Shown here: piece by piece, positions 1-13,817 of the stretch
Layout of the letters: each line of letters begins with the position of its first letter
How positions within the stretch are numbered: position 1 is the stretch's first letter
DNA from: Chamaelirium japonicum
Taxonomy: Eukaryota > Streptophyta > Magnoliopsida > Liliales > Melanthiaceae
Direction: 5' to 3'
Length of the DNA: 64,000 nt
NCBI GenBank assembly: GCA_947650365.1
Contig: OX393557.1
Span: 50,629,472-50,693,471, forward strand
Notes under the pieces: model-generated
The model's database searches: none
What the model was told of the DNA's origin: nothing
What the model saw: only the letters and a program-made list of their open reading frames with translations
Position numbers and translations under genes: made by a program

Positions 1-155
1 TTAGGATTGCTACTAGACTCCCTATATTTAGGGAGCCAAAATCACCCTATATTTTTTTTGAAACCCCATTCGACAACCTTAAGTGAATTATATACAATCG
101 AACACTCCTCGATAAAATACCCTTCAAAAGACTCTTAATATGCTCTTTATTTTTG

Positions 156-395
156 GGATTGCTACTCGACTCCCTATATTTAGGGAGCCAAAATTGCTCC
201 ATAGTTTTTTTGAACCCCCACCCGACAACATTAAGTAAATTATATATAATTAAGCATTCCTCCCAAAAACACCCTTTAAGAGCCTTGCCATTTATTGCCA
301 AAAACACACTAAAATCATTAGTAAACTATATATAAATCAAACACTCCTCCCTAAAATACCCTCAAAGAGACTCACAATATACCTTTCTATTCTTG
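156..395. repeat. Example of the 240-bp extended monomer
   Basis: This unit is a normal 152-bp monomer plus about 88 bp. The extra piece ('cattt..tgccaaaaacacactaaaatcat' then 'aagtaaactatatataaatc' and 'actcctccctaaaatacc') resembles the second half of the ordinary monomer from 'aagtaaattatatacaatc' to 'gcaatatgc'. The long form is therefore best explained as a partial internal duplication. The same arrangement, usually reading 'gccattgcctcccaaaaacaccctaaaatcataag', recurs throughout both satellite blocks (for example 1156-1395, 1850-2089, and at about 7010, 14810, 23750, 41890 and 46830). Confidence 0.85.
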
Positions 396-1689
396 GGATT
401 GCTACTAGACTCCGTATATTTAGGGAACCAAAACCGCTCCATATTATTTTTAAACACCCACCCGACAACCTTAACTAAATTATATACAATCGAGCACTCC
501 TTCCTAATACACCCTCTAAGAGCCTGGTAATGTGCTCTTTATTTTTGGGAGTATTACTAGACTCCCTATATTTTTAGAGCCAAAATTGCACCATATTTTT
601 TTTGAACCCCTACCCGTCAACCTTAAGTAAATTATATACAATCGAGCACTCCTCCCTAAAACACCCTCTAAGAGCCTCGCAATATACACTCTATTTTTAG
701 GATTGCTACTAGGCTCTCTATATTTTGGGAGCCAAAACTGCTCTATATTTTTATTGAACCCCCACCCAATAACCTTAAGTAAATTATATATAATCGATCA
801 TTCCTCCCAAAAACACCATCTAATAGCCTCGCAATATGCTCTCTATTCTTTGGATTGCTACTAAACTCCCTATATTTTGGGAGGTAAAATCGCTATATAT
901 TTTTTTTGAAGCCTCACCCGATAACCTTAAGTAAATTATATACAATCGAGCACTCCTCCCAAAAATACCCTCTAAGAGCTTTGCAATATGCTCTCTATTT
1001 TTTGGATTGCTACTAGAATCCCTATATTTAGAAAGCCAAAACCGCTCCATATTTTTTTTGAACCCCCACAGGACAACCTAAAGTGAATTATAAACAATCA
1101 AGCACTCATTCCTAAAACACCCTCTAATAGTCTCGTAATATGCAATATATTTTTGGGATTGCTACTAGACTCCCTATATTTATGGAACCAAAAGAGCAGC
1201 CTTTTTTTTTTGAACCCCCACCCGATAACCTTAAGTAAATTATATACAATCGAGCATTCCTCTCAAAAACACACTAAAAAAGCCTTACCATTGCCTCCCA
1301 AAAATACCCTAAAATCATAAGTAAATTATATATAAATTAAGCACACCTCCCTAAAACACCCTTTAAGAGCTTCGCAATATGCCTTTCTATTTTTGGGATT
1401 GCAACTAGACTCCCTATATTTAGTTAGCCAAAACCGCTCCATTTTTTTTTTGAACGCCCACTCGACAACCTTAAGGAAATTATATATAATCTAGTACTCC
1501 TCCCTAAAACACCATCTAAGGGCCTCACATTATGCTCTATATTTTTGGGATTACTACTAGACTCCTTATATTTATGGAACCAAAACTGTTTCATTTTTTT
1601 TTGAACCCCCACCCGTCAACTTTAAGTAAATTATATACAATCGAGCATTCCTCCCAAAAACACCTTATATAAGCCTAATCATTGCCTCC

Positions 1690-1850
1690 TTATTTTTGGG
1701 ATCACTACTAGACTCCCTATATTTTGAGAGCCAAAATCGCTCCCAATTTCTCAAGGCTCCCACCCGATAATCATAACTAAATTATGTACAATCGAGCACT
1801 CCTCCCGAAAATACTTTCTAAGAGCCTCATAATATGCTCTCTATTTTTAG
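1690..1850. repeat. Diverged satellite monomer type C ('gggatcgc / tttctcaaggct')
   Basis: This monomer type differs from the bulk. The anchor reads 'gggatcactac' or 'gggatcgctac', the dyad reads 'ctccctatatttggggagcc', the T-run is replaced by 'caatttctcaaggctcccac', and it continues 'ccgataatcataactaaatt'. It always follows 'gccattgcctccttattttt'. Further copies start near 2830, 6730, 8118, 14390, 17370, 20691, 23446, 27250, 30837, 39934, 44852 and 49752. It is a stable marker for reading the higher-order structure. Roughly one type C unit is present per 3-5 kb. Confidence 0.85.
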
Positions 1851-4800
1851 GATTGCTAATAGACTCCCTATATTTAGGGAGTTAAAACAGCTCTATATTT
1901 TTTTTGAACCCCCACCTGATAATCTTTAGTAAATTATATATAATCGAGCATTTCTCCAAAAAACACCCTCTAAGAGCCTCGCCATTGCCTCCCAAAAACA
2001 TCCTAAAATCATATGTAAGTTATATATAAATCAAGCACTCCACTCGAAAATACCCACTAAGATCCTCGCAATATGCCTCTCTATTTTTGGAATTGCTACT
2101 AGACTCTCTATATTTAAGGAGCCAAAACCGCTCCATATTTTTTTTGCACCCCTACCTAACAACCTTAAGTAAATTATATACAATCGAGCATTCCACCTTA
2201 AAACACTCTCTAAGAGCCTCACAATATGCTATCTATTTTTTGGGATTGTTAGTAGACTCCCTATATTTATGGAGCCAAAACCACTCCATATTTTATTTAA
2301 ACCCCCTCCCGATAACCTTACGTAAATTATACACAATCGAGCATTCCTTCCAAAAACACCCTCTAAGTGCCTCGCCATTGCCTCCCAAAAACACCCTCTA
2401 AGAGCCTCACCATTGCCTCCCAAAAATACCCTAAAATCATAAGTAAAATATATAAAAATCAAGCACTCCTCCCTAAAACACCTTCTAAGAGCCTCGTAAT
2501 ATGCCTTCATTTTTTTGAGATTACTACTAGACTCGCTATATTTAGGTAGCCAAAACCGCTCCATATTTTTTTTGAACGCCCACCTTAAAACCTTAAGTAA
2601 ATTATATACAATCAAGCACTCCTTCCTAAACCACCCTCTAAGAGCCTCACAATATGCTCTATATTTTTTGGATTGCTACTAGACTCCCTATATTTAGGGA
2701 TCCAAAACCGATCCATATTTTTTTTGAACCCCCACCCGTCAACTTTAAGTAAATTATATACAATCGAGCATTCCTCCTAAAAACACCTTATATGAGCCTC
2801 GCCATTGCCGCCTTATTTTTTGGGATCACTACTAGACTCCTTATATTTGGGGAGGAAAAATCATTCACAATTTCTTAACGCTCCCACCCGATAATCATAA
2901 CTAAATTATATACAATCGAGCACTCTTTCCTAAAATACTTTTTAAGAGCCTCGCAATATGTGCTCCATCTTTGGAATTGCTACTAGACTCCATATATTTA
3001 GGGAGCCAAAACCTCCCTATATTTTTTTTGAACCCCCACCCAATAACCTTTAATAAATTATAAATAATCATGCATTCCTTCCAAAAACACCCTCTAAGAG
3101 GCTCGTTATTGCCTCCCAAAAATACCCTAAAATTATAAGAAGATTATATATAAATCAAGCACTCCTCCCTAAAATATCCTATAAGAGCCTCGCAATATAT
3201 CTCTCTATTTTTGGGATTGCTACTAGACTCCTTATATTTAAGGAGCTAAAATCGTACCCCCACCTGACAACCTTAAGTAAATTATATACAATCGAGCACG
3301 CCTTCCTAAAACACTCTCTAAGAGCCTCGCAATATGCTCTCTATTTTTTGGGATTGCTACTAGACTCCCAATATTTAGGAAGGCAAAACCGCACTATATT
3401 TTATTTGAACCCCCACCCGACAACCTTAAGTAAATTATACACAATCGAGCATTCCTCCCAAAAATACCCTCTAATAGCCTCGTCATTGTCTCCCAAAAAC
3501 ACCCTAAAATCATAAGTAAACTATATATAAATCAAGCACTGCTCCTTAAAACACCGTTTAAGAGCCTCATAATATGCCTCTTTATTTTTGGGATTGCTAC
3601 TATTCTCCCTATATTTAGAGAACCTAAATAGGTCCATATTTTTTTTGAACCCCCACTCGATAACCTTAAGTAAATTATTTATTATCGAGCACACCTCCCT
3701 AAAACACCTATAAGAGCCTAATATGCTCTCTATTTTTGTGATTGCTACTAGACTCTGTATAGTTAGGGAGCCAAAACCGCTCTATATTTTTTTTGAACCC
3801 CAACCCGATAACCTTAAGTAAATTATATACAATCGAGCCTTCCTCCTAAAAATACCTTCTAATAGCCTCATAATATGCTTTCTATTTTTGGGATTGCTGC
3901 TAGACTCCCTATATTTAGGGAGCCAAAACCACTCCATATTTTTTTTGAACCCCCACCCAACAATCTTAAGTAAATTATATATAATCAAGTACTCCTCCTT
4001 AAAACACCCTCTAAGACCCTCGCAATATGCTCTCTATTTTTGGGATTGCTACTAGACTCCCTAAATTTAGGGAGTAAAAAATGTACCATATTTTTTTTAC
4101 CCCACCCGATATCCTTAAGTAAATTATAAACAATTGAGCACTCCTCCCTAAAACACCCTATAAGAGACTCGCAATATGCTCTCTATTTTGGGATTGCTAC
4201 TAGACTCCCTAAATTTAGGGAGCCAAAACTGCTTTATATTTTTTTTGAACCCCCACCCGATAACCTTTAATAAATTATATACAATCGAGCATTCCTCCCA
4301 TAAACACCCTTTAAGGGCCTTACCATTGCCTCTCAAAAACACCATAAAATCATAAGTAAATTATATATAAATCAAGCACTCCTCCCTAAAATACCCTCTA
4401 AGAGACTCGTAATATGTCATTCTATTTTAGAGAGCCAAAACCGCACCATATTTTTTTTTGAATGTCCACCCGACAACCTTAAGTAAATTATATACAATCG
4501 AGCACTCCTTCCTAAAACATCCTCTAAGAGCCTGGTAATATACGCTCTATTTTTGGGATTGCTACTAAACTCCCTATATTTAGGGAACCAAAACTACTCC
4601 ATATTATTTTTGAACCCCGACCAGACAACCTTAATTAAATTATTTATAATCAAGCATTCATCCCAAAAACACCCTCTAACAGCCTTGCCATTGCCTTCCA
4701 AAAATATTCCAAAATCATAAGTGAATTATAAATAAATCAAGCACTCCTCCCTAAAACACCTTATAAGAGCCTCGCAATATGACTTTCTATTTTTGGGATT

Positions 4801-7800
4801 GCAACAAGACTCCCTATATTTAGGCAGGCAAAACAGCTCCATATTTTTTTTGAATTCCTACCCGATAACTTTAAGTAAATTATATACAATGGAACACTCC
4901 TCCCTAAAACACACTCTAAAAGCCTCGCAGTATGCTCTTTATTTTTGGGATTGCTACTAGACTCCCTATATTTAGGGAGCCAAAATTGCTCTAGATTTTT
5001 TTTGAACCCCCACCTGCCAACCTTCAGTAAATTATATACAATCGAGCATTCCTCCCAAAAACACCTTATAAGAACCTCGTCATTGCTTCCCACAAACACC
5101 CAAAAACCATAAGTAAATTATATATAAATCAAGCACACCTCCCTAAAACACCCTATAAGAATCACGCAATATGCCTCTCTATATTTAGAATTGCTACTAG
5201 ACTCTCGATATTTAAGGAGCCAAAACCGCTCCATATTTCTTTTGAACCCCAACCCGACAATCTTAAGTAAATTATATATAATTGAGCACTCCTTCCTAAA
5301 ACACCCTCTAAGAGCCTCCAAAAATGTTCTCTATTTTTTGGGATGGCTACTAGACTCCCTGTATTTAGGGAGCCAAAACTGCTCCATAATTTGCTTGAAT
5401 CCCCACCTGACAACATTAAGTAAATAATATACAATCTAGTATTTCTCCCAGAAATACCCTCCAAGTGCCTCACCATTGCCTCCCAAAAACAACATAAAAT
5501 CATGTGTAAATTATATATAAATCAAGCACTCATCCCTAAAACACCCTTTAAGAGCCTCGCAACATGCCACTCTATTTTTGGGATTGCTACTAGACTCCCT
5601 ATATTTAGGGAGCCAAAATTGCTATATATATTTTTTGAACCCCCACCTGACAACCAAGTTAAATTATATACAATCGAGCACTCCTTTCTAAAACACCCTC
5701 TAATAGCCTCATAATATACTCTCTATTTTTGAGATTACTACTAGACTCCCTATATTTTGGGTGCCAAAATCACTCCATATTTTTTTTGAACCCTCACATG
5801 ACAACATTAAGTAAATTATATATAATCGAGCAGTCCTACAAAAAACATCATCTAATAGCCTAGCAATATACTCCAAATTTTTGGGATAGCTACTAGACTC
5901 CCTATTTTTAGGGAGGCAAAACTGCTCTATATTTTTTTTGAACCCCCACCCAAAAATCTTAAGTAAATTATATACAATCAAGCTCTCCTCCCTAAAATAC
6001 CCTCTAAGAACCTCGCAATATGCTCTCTATTTTTGGGATTGCTACTTGACTCCTTATATTTGAGGAGCCAAAACTGTTCTATATATTTTTTAAATCCTCA
6101 CCGGATAACCTTAAGTAAATTATATACAATAGAGCACTCCTCCCTAAAAAACCCTCTAAGAGCCTCACAATATGTTCTCTATTTTTGGGATTGCTACTAG
6201 ACTCCCTATATTTATGGAGCCAAAACCACTCCATACTTTTTTTGAACCCCCACTCGATAACTTTAAGTAAATTATATACAATTGAGCATTTCTTCCAAAA
6301 ACACCCTCTAAGAGCCTTGCCATTGCCTCCCAAAAACACCCTAAAATAATAAGTAAATTATATATAAATCAAGTACACTTCCCTAAAACACCTTCTAAGA
6401 AACTCTAAATATGCCTTTCTATTTTTGGGATTGCTACTAGACTCCCTATAGGTAGGTAGCCAAAATCGTTCTATATTTTTTTTGAACGCCCACCCGAAAA
6501 CCTTAAGTAAATTATATACAATCGAACACTCCACCCTAAAACACCCTCTAAGAGCTTCGAAATATGCTCTCTATTTTTAGGATTACTACTAGACTCTCTA
6601 TATTTAGGGAGCCAAAACCGCTCTATATTTTTTCTGAACCCCCACCCGTCAACCTTAAGTTAATTATATACAATCGAGTATTCCTCCCTAAAACACCTTA
6701 TATGACCCTCGCCATTGCCTTCTTGTTTTTGGGATCGTTACTAGACTCCCTATATTTGGTGAGCCAAAATCGCTCCCAATTTCTAAAGACTCATACCTGA
6801 TAATCATAATTAAATTATATACAATCGAGCACTCCTTCCTAAAACACTTTCTAAGAGACTCGCAATGTGCTCTCGGTTTTTGGGATTGCTACTAGTCTCC
6901 ATATATTTAGGGAGCCAAAATCGATCTATATTTTTTTGAACCCCCACCCGACAATCTTTAGTAAATTATATATAATCGAGCATTTATCCTAAAAATACCC
7001 TCTAAGAGCCTCGCCATTGCCTCCCAAAAACACCCTAAACTCATAAGTAAATTATATATAAATCAAGCACTCCTTAATAAAATACCTTCTAAGAGCCTCG
7101 CAATATGCCTCTCTATTTTTGGGATTACTACTAGACTCCCTATATTTAAGGAGCCAAAACCGCTCCAAATTTTTTTTGAACCCCCACTCGACAACCTTAA
7201 GTAAATTATATACAATCGAGCACTCCTCCCAAAAATACCATCTAATAGCCTCGTAATATGCTCTCTATTTTTGGGATTACGACTAGACTTCCTATATTTA
7301 GGGAGGCAAAACCGCTTCATATTTTTTTTGAACCCCCACCAGATAACTTTAAGTAAATTATAAACAATCGAACTCTCCTCCCTAAAATATCCTCTAAGAA
7401 CCTCGCAATATGCTCTCCATTTTTGGGATTGCTACTTGACTTCTTATATTTAGGGAGCCAAAACTGCTCCATATTTTTTTTGAACGCCCACCGAATAACC
7501 TTAAGTAAATTATATATAATCGAGCACTTCTCTCTAAAATACCCTCTAAGAGCCTCTCAATATGCTCTCTATTTTTGGGATTGCAACTAGACTCCTTATA
7601 TTTATGGAGCCAAAATCGTTCCATATTTTTTTGAACCCCCACCCGATAACTTTAAGTAAATTATATACAATCGAGCATTCCTTCCAAAAATACCCTCTAA
7701 GAGCCTGGCTATTGCCTTAAAAAAACACCCTAAAATCATAAGTAAATTATATATAAATCAAGCACACCTCCCTAAAATACCCACTTAGAGCCTCGCAATA

Positions 7801-10800
7801 TGCCTTTCTATTTTTGGGATTGCAACTGGACTCCCTATATTTAGATAGCAAAAATCGCTCTATATTTTTTTTGAACACCCACCAGATAATATTAAGTAAA
7901 TTATATACAATCGAGCACTCCTCACTAAAACACCCTCTAAGAGCTTCACAATATGCTCTCTATTTTTGAGATTGTTACTAGATTCCCTATATTTAGAGTG
8001 CCAAAACCGCTCCATATTTTTTTTAAACCCCCACCCGTCAACCTTAAGTAAATTATATACAATAGAGTATTCCTCCCAAAAATACCTTATATGAGGCTCA
8101 CCATTGCCTCCTTATTTTTGGGATCGCTACTAGACTCCCAATATTTAGGAAGCCAAAATCGCTCCTAATTTCTCAAGGCTCATACCCGATAATCATAACT
8201 AAATTATATACAATCGAGCACTCCTTTCTAAAACACATTCTAAGAGCCTCACAATATGCTCTCTATTTTTTGGATTGCTACTAGTTTTCCTATACTTAGG
8301 GAGCCAAAAACACTTGATATTTTTTTTGAACCCCAACCAGACAGCTTTTAGTAAATTATATATAATCAAGCATTCCTCCTAAAAACACCCTGTAAGAGCT
8401 TCACCATTGCCTCTAGACTCCCTGTATTTAAGGAGCCAAAACCACCCCATATTTTTTTGAACCCCCACCCGACAATCTTAAGTAAATTATATAAAATCGA
8501 GCACTCTTCCCTAAAACACTCTTTAAGAGCCTCGCAATATGCTTGCTATTTTTTGGGATTGGCACTAGGCTCCCTATATTTAGGGAGCAAAAATAGCTCC
8601 ATTTTTTGTTTGAACCCCCACCCGATAACCTTAATTAAATTATACACAATCGAGCATTCCTCTCAAAACACCCTCTAAAAGCCTCGTCATTGCCTCCCAA
8701 AATACCTTAAAATCATAAGTAAATTATATATAAATCAAGCACTCCTTCCAAAAACACCCTCTAAAAACCTCGCAATATACATCACTATTTTTTGGATTGC
8801 TACTAGACTCGCTATATTTAGGGAGCCAAAACCGCTCTATATTTTTTTTGAAGCCCCACCTGACAACCTAAAGTAAATTATATACAATCGAGCTCTCCTC
8901 CCTAGAATACCCTCTAAGAGCCTAATATGCTATCTATTTTTGGGAATGCTACTAGACTCCTTATATTTAGGGATCCAAAACTGCTCCATATTTTTTTTCA
9001 ATCCCCACCCGACAACCTTAAGTAAATTATATACAATCGAGCATTCCTCCCAAAAACACCCTCTAAAAGCCTCGCAATATGCTCTCTATTTTTGGGATTG
9101 CTACTAGACTCCCTATATTTAGGAAGCCAAAACTGCTCTATATTTTTTTTGAACCCCCACCCAACAACCTTAAGTAAATTATATGCAATCGAGCATTCCT
9201 TCCTAAAACACCCTCTAAGAGTATCACAATATGCTCTCTATTTTTTAGGATAGCTACTTGACTCCCTATATTTAGGGAGCCAAAATTGCTCCATATTTTG
9301 TTTGAACCCCCACCTAACAAACTTAAGTAAATTATACATAATCGAGCATTTCTCCCAAAAATACTCTCAAAGAGTCTCGCTATTGCCTCCTAAAAATACT
9401 CTAAAATCATAAGTAAATTATATATAAATCAAGTACTCCTTTCTAAAACACCCTCTAAGAGCCTCGCAACATGCCTCCCTATTTTTGGGATTGCTACTAC
9501 ACTCCCTATATTTAGGGAGCAAAAATCACTCCATATTCTATTTGAACCCCTGCCCGACAACCTTAAGTAAATGATATACAATCGAGCACTCCTCCCTAAA
9601 CCACCCTCTAAGAGCCTAATATACTCTCTATTTTTGGGATTGCTACTAGACTCCCTATATTTACGGAGCCAAAATAGCTCTATATTTTTTTTGAACCCCC
9701 ACCCGATAACCTTATGTAAATTATATGCAATCGAGTATTACTCTTAAAAATACCCTTGAATAGCCTCGTAATATGCTCTTTATTTTTGGGATTACTACTA
9801 GACTCCCTATATTTTGAGAGCCAAAATTGCTCCATATTTTTTTTAACCCCCACCCGACAACCTTAAGTTAATTATATACAATCGAGCACTCCTCCCTAAA
9901 ACACCCTCTAAGAGCCTCGCAATATGCTCTTTATTTTTGGGATTGCTACTAGACTCCCTATATTTAGGGACCCAAAATTGCTCCATATTTTTTTCGAACC
10001 CAACCCTACAACCTTAAGTGAATTATATACAATCGAGCACTCCTCCCTAAATCACCCACTAAGAGACTCGAAATATGCTCTCTATTTTTAGGATTGCTAC
10101 TAGACTTCCTATATTTAGGGATCCAAAATCGCTCTATATTTTTTTTGAACCCACACACGATAACCTTAAGTAAATTATATACAATTGGGCATTCCTCCAA
10201 AAAATACCCTCTAAGATCCTTAACATTGCTTCCCAAAAACACCCTAAAATCATAAGTAAATCATATATTAATCAAGCACTCCTCCCTAAAATGCCCTCTA
10301 AGAAACTTGCAATATGTCTTTCTATTTTTAGGATTGCTACTACACCCCCTATATTTAGGGAGCAAAACCACTCCATATTTTTTTCGAATGCCAACCCGAC
10401 AACCTTAAGTAAATTATATACAATCACGCACTCCTTCCTAAAACACCCTCTGAGAGCCTGGTAATATAATCTCTATTTTTAGGATTGCTACTAGACTCCC
10501 TATATTTAGGGGGCCAAAACTACTACATATTTTTTTTGAACCCCCACCTGTCAACCTTAAGTAAATTATATACAATCGAGCATTCCTTCCAAAAACACCT
10601 TCTAAAAGCCTCACCATTGCCTCTCAAAAATACCTAAAATTCATAAATAAATTATATATAAATCAAGCACTCCTCGTTAAAACACCTACTAAGAGCCTCG
10701 CAATATGCATCTCTATTTTTAGGATTGGTACTAGACTCCCTATATTTAAGGAGCCAAAACCGCTCTATATTTTTTTGAACCCCCACCCGACAAACTTAAG

Positions 10801-13265
10801 TAAATTATAAACGATTGAACACTCCTCCCTAAAATACCTTCCAAAAGCCTCACAATATACTCTCTATTTTTTTGGATTGCTACTAGACTCCCTATATTTA
10901 GGAAGCCAAAACCTCTCTATATTTTGCTTCAACCCCCACCCGATAACCTTAATTAAATTATACACAATCGATCATTCCTTCAAAAAACATCCTCTAAGAG
11001 CCTCACCATTGTCTCCCAAAAACACCCTAAAATCATAATTAAATTATATATAAATCATGCACTCCTCCCTAAAACACCCTCTAAGAGCCTTGCAATATGG
11101 CTCTCTATTTTTGGGATTGCTACTAGGCTTCCTACATTTAGGGAGCCAAAATATCTACATATTTTTTATGAACCCCTACCCGACAACCTTAAATAAATTG
11201 TAAACAATCGAGCACTCCACCCTAAAACAACCTCTAAAAGCCTAATATGTTCTCTACTTTTGAGATTGCTACTAGACTCCCTATATTTAGGGAGCCAAAA
11301 TCGCTCCATATTTTTTTTGAACCCCCACCTGACAACCTCAGGTAAATTATATACAATCGAGCATTCCTCCTAAAAACACCTTCTAATAGCCTCGTAATAT
11401 GCTCTCTATTTTTGGGATTGCTACTAGACTCCCTATATTTAGGGAGCCAAAACCGCTCCATATTTTTTTTTAACCACCACTTGACAACCTTAAGTAAATT
11501 AAATACAATCGAGCACTACCCCCTAAAACACCCTCTAAGAGTCTCGCAATATGCTCTCTATTTTTGAGATTGCTACTAGACTCCCTATATTTAGGGAGCC
11601 AAAACCGCTCCATATTTTTTTTGAACTCCCATCCAATAACCTTAAGTGAATTATATACAATCGAGCACTCCTCCCTAAACACTCTCAAAGAGACTTGCAA
11701 TATGCTCTATATTTGTGGGATTGCTACTAGACTCCCTATATTTAAGGAGCCAAAACCCCTCCATATTTTTTTTGAACCCACACCCGACAACCTTAAGAAA
11801 ATTATATACAATCGAGTTTTCCTCCAAAACACCCTCTAAGAGCCTCGCCATTGCCTCCCAAAAATACCCTAAAATTATAAATAAATTATATATAAATCAA
11901 TCACACCTCCCTAAAACACCCTCTAAGAGACTCGCAATATGTCTTTCTATTTTTGGGATTGCTACTAGACTCCCTATATTTAGGGAGCCAAAATCGTACC
12001 TTTTTTTCTTTAACGCCTACCCGACAACTTTAAGTAAATTATATACAATCAAGCACTCCTTTCTAAAATACCCTCTAAGAGCCTGGTAATATGCTCTCTA
12101 TTTTTGGGATTACTACTAGGCTCCCTATATTTAGGGAGCCAACAGCGCTCTATATTTTTTTTGAACCCCCACCCATTAAACTTTAGTAAATTATATAAAA
12201 TCGAGTATTCCTCCCAAAAACATCTCTAAGAGACTCGCCATTACCTACCAAAAATATCCAAAAATCATAAGTAAATTATATATAAATCAAGCAATCCTCC
12301 CTAAAACACCCTCTAAGAGCCTCACAATATGCTTCTTTATTTTTAGGATTGCTACTAAACTCTCTATATTTAAGGAGCCAAAACTGCTCTATATTTTTTT
12401 TGAACCCGCACCCGACAACCTTAAGTAAATTATATACGATTGAGCACTCCTCCCTAAAACACCCTCTAATAGCCTCACAATATGCTCTCTATTTTTGAGA
12501 AATGCTACTAGACTCCCTACACTTAGGGAGCCAAAACCGCTCCATATGTTGTTTGAACCCCCATCCGACAAACTTAAGTAAATTATACATAATCGAGCAT
12601 TCCTCCCAAAAACACCCTCTAAGAGCCTCGTCATTATTTCCTAAAACCACCTTAAAATAATAAGTAAATTATATATAAATCAAGTACTCCTTCCTAAAAC
12701 ACCCTCTAAGAGCCTCGTAATATGTCTCTCTATTTTTGGGATTTCTACTAGACTCCATATATTTAGGGAGCCAAAATTGCTCTATATTTTTTTTAAACGC
12801 CCCCGACTACCGTAAGTAAATTATATACAATCGAGGATTCCTCCCTAAAACACCCACTAAGAGCCTCACAATATGCTCTCTATTTTTGTGATTACTACTA
12901 GTCTCCTATATTAAGGGAGCTAAAACTGCTCCATATTTTTTTAGAACCCCCACCCGATAACCTTAAGTAAATTATATAAAATCGAGCTTTCTATTTTTGT
13001 AATTGCTACTAGACTCTCTATATTTAGGGAGGCAAAACCACTTTATAGTTTTTTTGAACCCCCACCTGAAAACCTAAGTAAATTATATAGAATTGAGCAC
13101 TCCTCCTTAAATACCCTCTAAGAGCCTCGCAATATGCTCTCTATTTTTGGGATTGCTACTAGACTCCCTATGTTTAGGAAGCCAAAATTACTTCATATTT
13201 TTCTTAAACCCGCACCGGATAACCTTAAGTGAATTATATACAATCGAGCACTCCTCCTAAAATAC

Positions 13266-13273
13266 ACTCCAAG
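13266..13273. repeat. 8-bp target site duplication, left (MITE A)
   Basis: The word 'actccaag' lies immediately before the TAGGGGTGGC terminus. It is repeated exactly at 13810-13817 after the other terminus. Eight-base duplications are typical of hAT transposons. Confidence 0.9.
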
Positions 13274-13809
13274 TAGGGGTGGCAATTCTTGACCCGACCC
13301 GCCAACCCGACCCGAACCCGACCCGAAGTTAGCAGGTTTGGGTTTGGCCTAAACGGGTTCGGGTCATAAACGGGTCGACCCGATTGACCCGTTTATGTAA
13401 TGGGTCGGGTTCGAGTTTGTACTTATAACCCGATTGACCCGACTTGACCCGTTTAACAAATGGGTTGTGTCAACCCGACCCGACCCGACCCGACCCGACC
13501 CAACCCGAACCAACCCAACCCAACCCGATCAAACCCGGCCCAATCCGACTGGTCTTTACCCAACCCGACAGGTTTACATGGGTTCTGTTGACCCAGCCCG
13601 AGCCAACCCGACCTGACCCGACCCGACCCGTTTAGTAAACGGGTTAAACGGGTCGGGTCGGGTCAACCCGTTTATTAGGCGGGTCGGGTTTGGGCTTAAG
13701 TTTTTGACCCGTTTATTAAACGGGTCGGGTTCGGGTTGGGTGTTTTGCCCTTATACATATGTCTCAACCCGACCCGAACCCGACCTGACCCGACCCATTG
13801 CCACCCCTA
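13274..13809. mobile_element. MITE A, hAT-like, 536 bp, CCCGA-rich
   Basis: A 536-bp non-coding element with perfect 13-bp terminal inverted repeats (TAGGGGTGGCAAT / ATTGCCACCCCTA) and an exact 8-bp target duplication. The interior consists of iterated 'gacccg' and 'cgggtc' words in both orientations (for example 'gacccgttta' and 'taaacgggtc'), so it can fold back on itself. It encodes no transposase; the open frames across it are low-complexity runs of Thr, Arg, Pro and Asp. Termini plus an 8-bp duplication place it with hAT-type non-autonomous elements by established criteria. The autonomous partner is not in the window. Its GC-rich composition contrasts sharply with the surrounding AT-rich satellite. 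Confidence 0.9.
13474..13502 (-). other. Potential G-quadruplex motif in MITE A
   Basis: The plus strand carries a run of CCC tracts separated by 'ga'. The minus strand therefore has at least four GGG tracts with two-base TC loops, a good quadruplex consensus. It is a by-product of the CCCGA repeats and is unlike anything in the flanking satellite. Folding is inferred, not shown. Confidence 0.6.
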
Positions 13810-13817
13810 ACTCCAAG
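13810..13817. repeat. 8-bp target site duplication, right (MITE A)
   Basis: The word 'actccaag', identical to the left copy at 13266-13273. The satellite text resumes directly as 'agcctctcaatatgctctc'. Confidence 0.9.

Larger units (their letters stand above)
1..13273. repeat. AT-rich tandem satellite, block 1 (152-bp and 240-bp monomers)
   Basis: Head-to-tail satellite. Using the word 'ggatt' of 'gggattgctactagactcc' as anchor, successive copies start at 4, 156, 396, 548, 700, 852, 1004, 1156, 1396, 1548, 1699, 1850 and 2090. The steps are therefore 152 or 240 bp (occasionally 151). Each monomer has, in order, the anchor, the dyad ctcccta-tatt-tagggag, 'gccaaaaccgctccatat', a T-run, 'gaacccccacccgacaacc', 'ttaagtaaattatatacaat' and 'ctctaagagcctcgcaatatg'. 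The block continues without a gene to the first MITE. Monomers differ by many substitutions, so this is an old, non-homogenised part of the array. The satellite family is not one I recognise by name. A centromeric or pericentromeric role is inference only. Confidence 0.95.

Noticed and set aside
13434-13635. Thr/Arg/Pro/Asp-rich open frames in the MITEs
   Set aside because: Low-complexity by-product of CCCGA repeats. No transposase motif.
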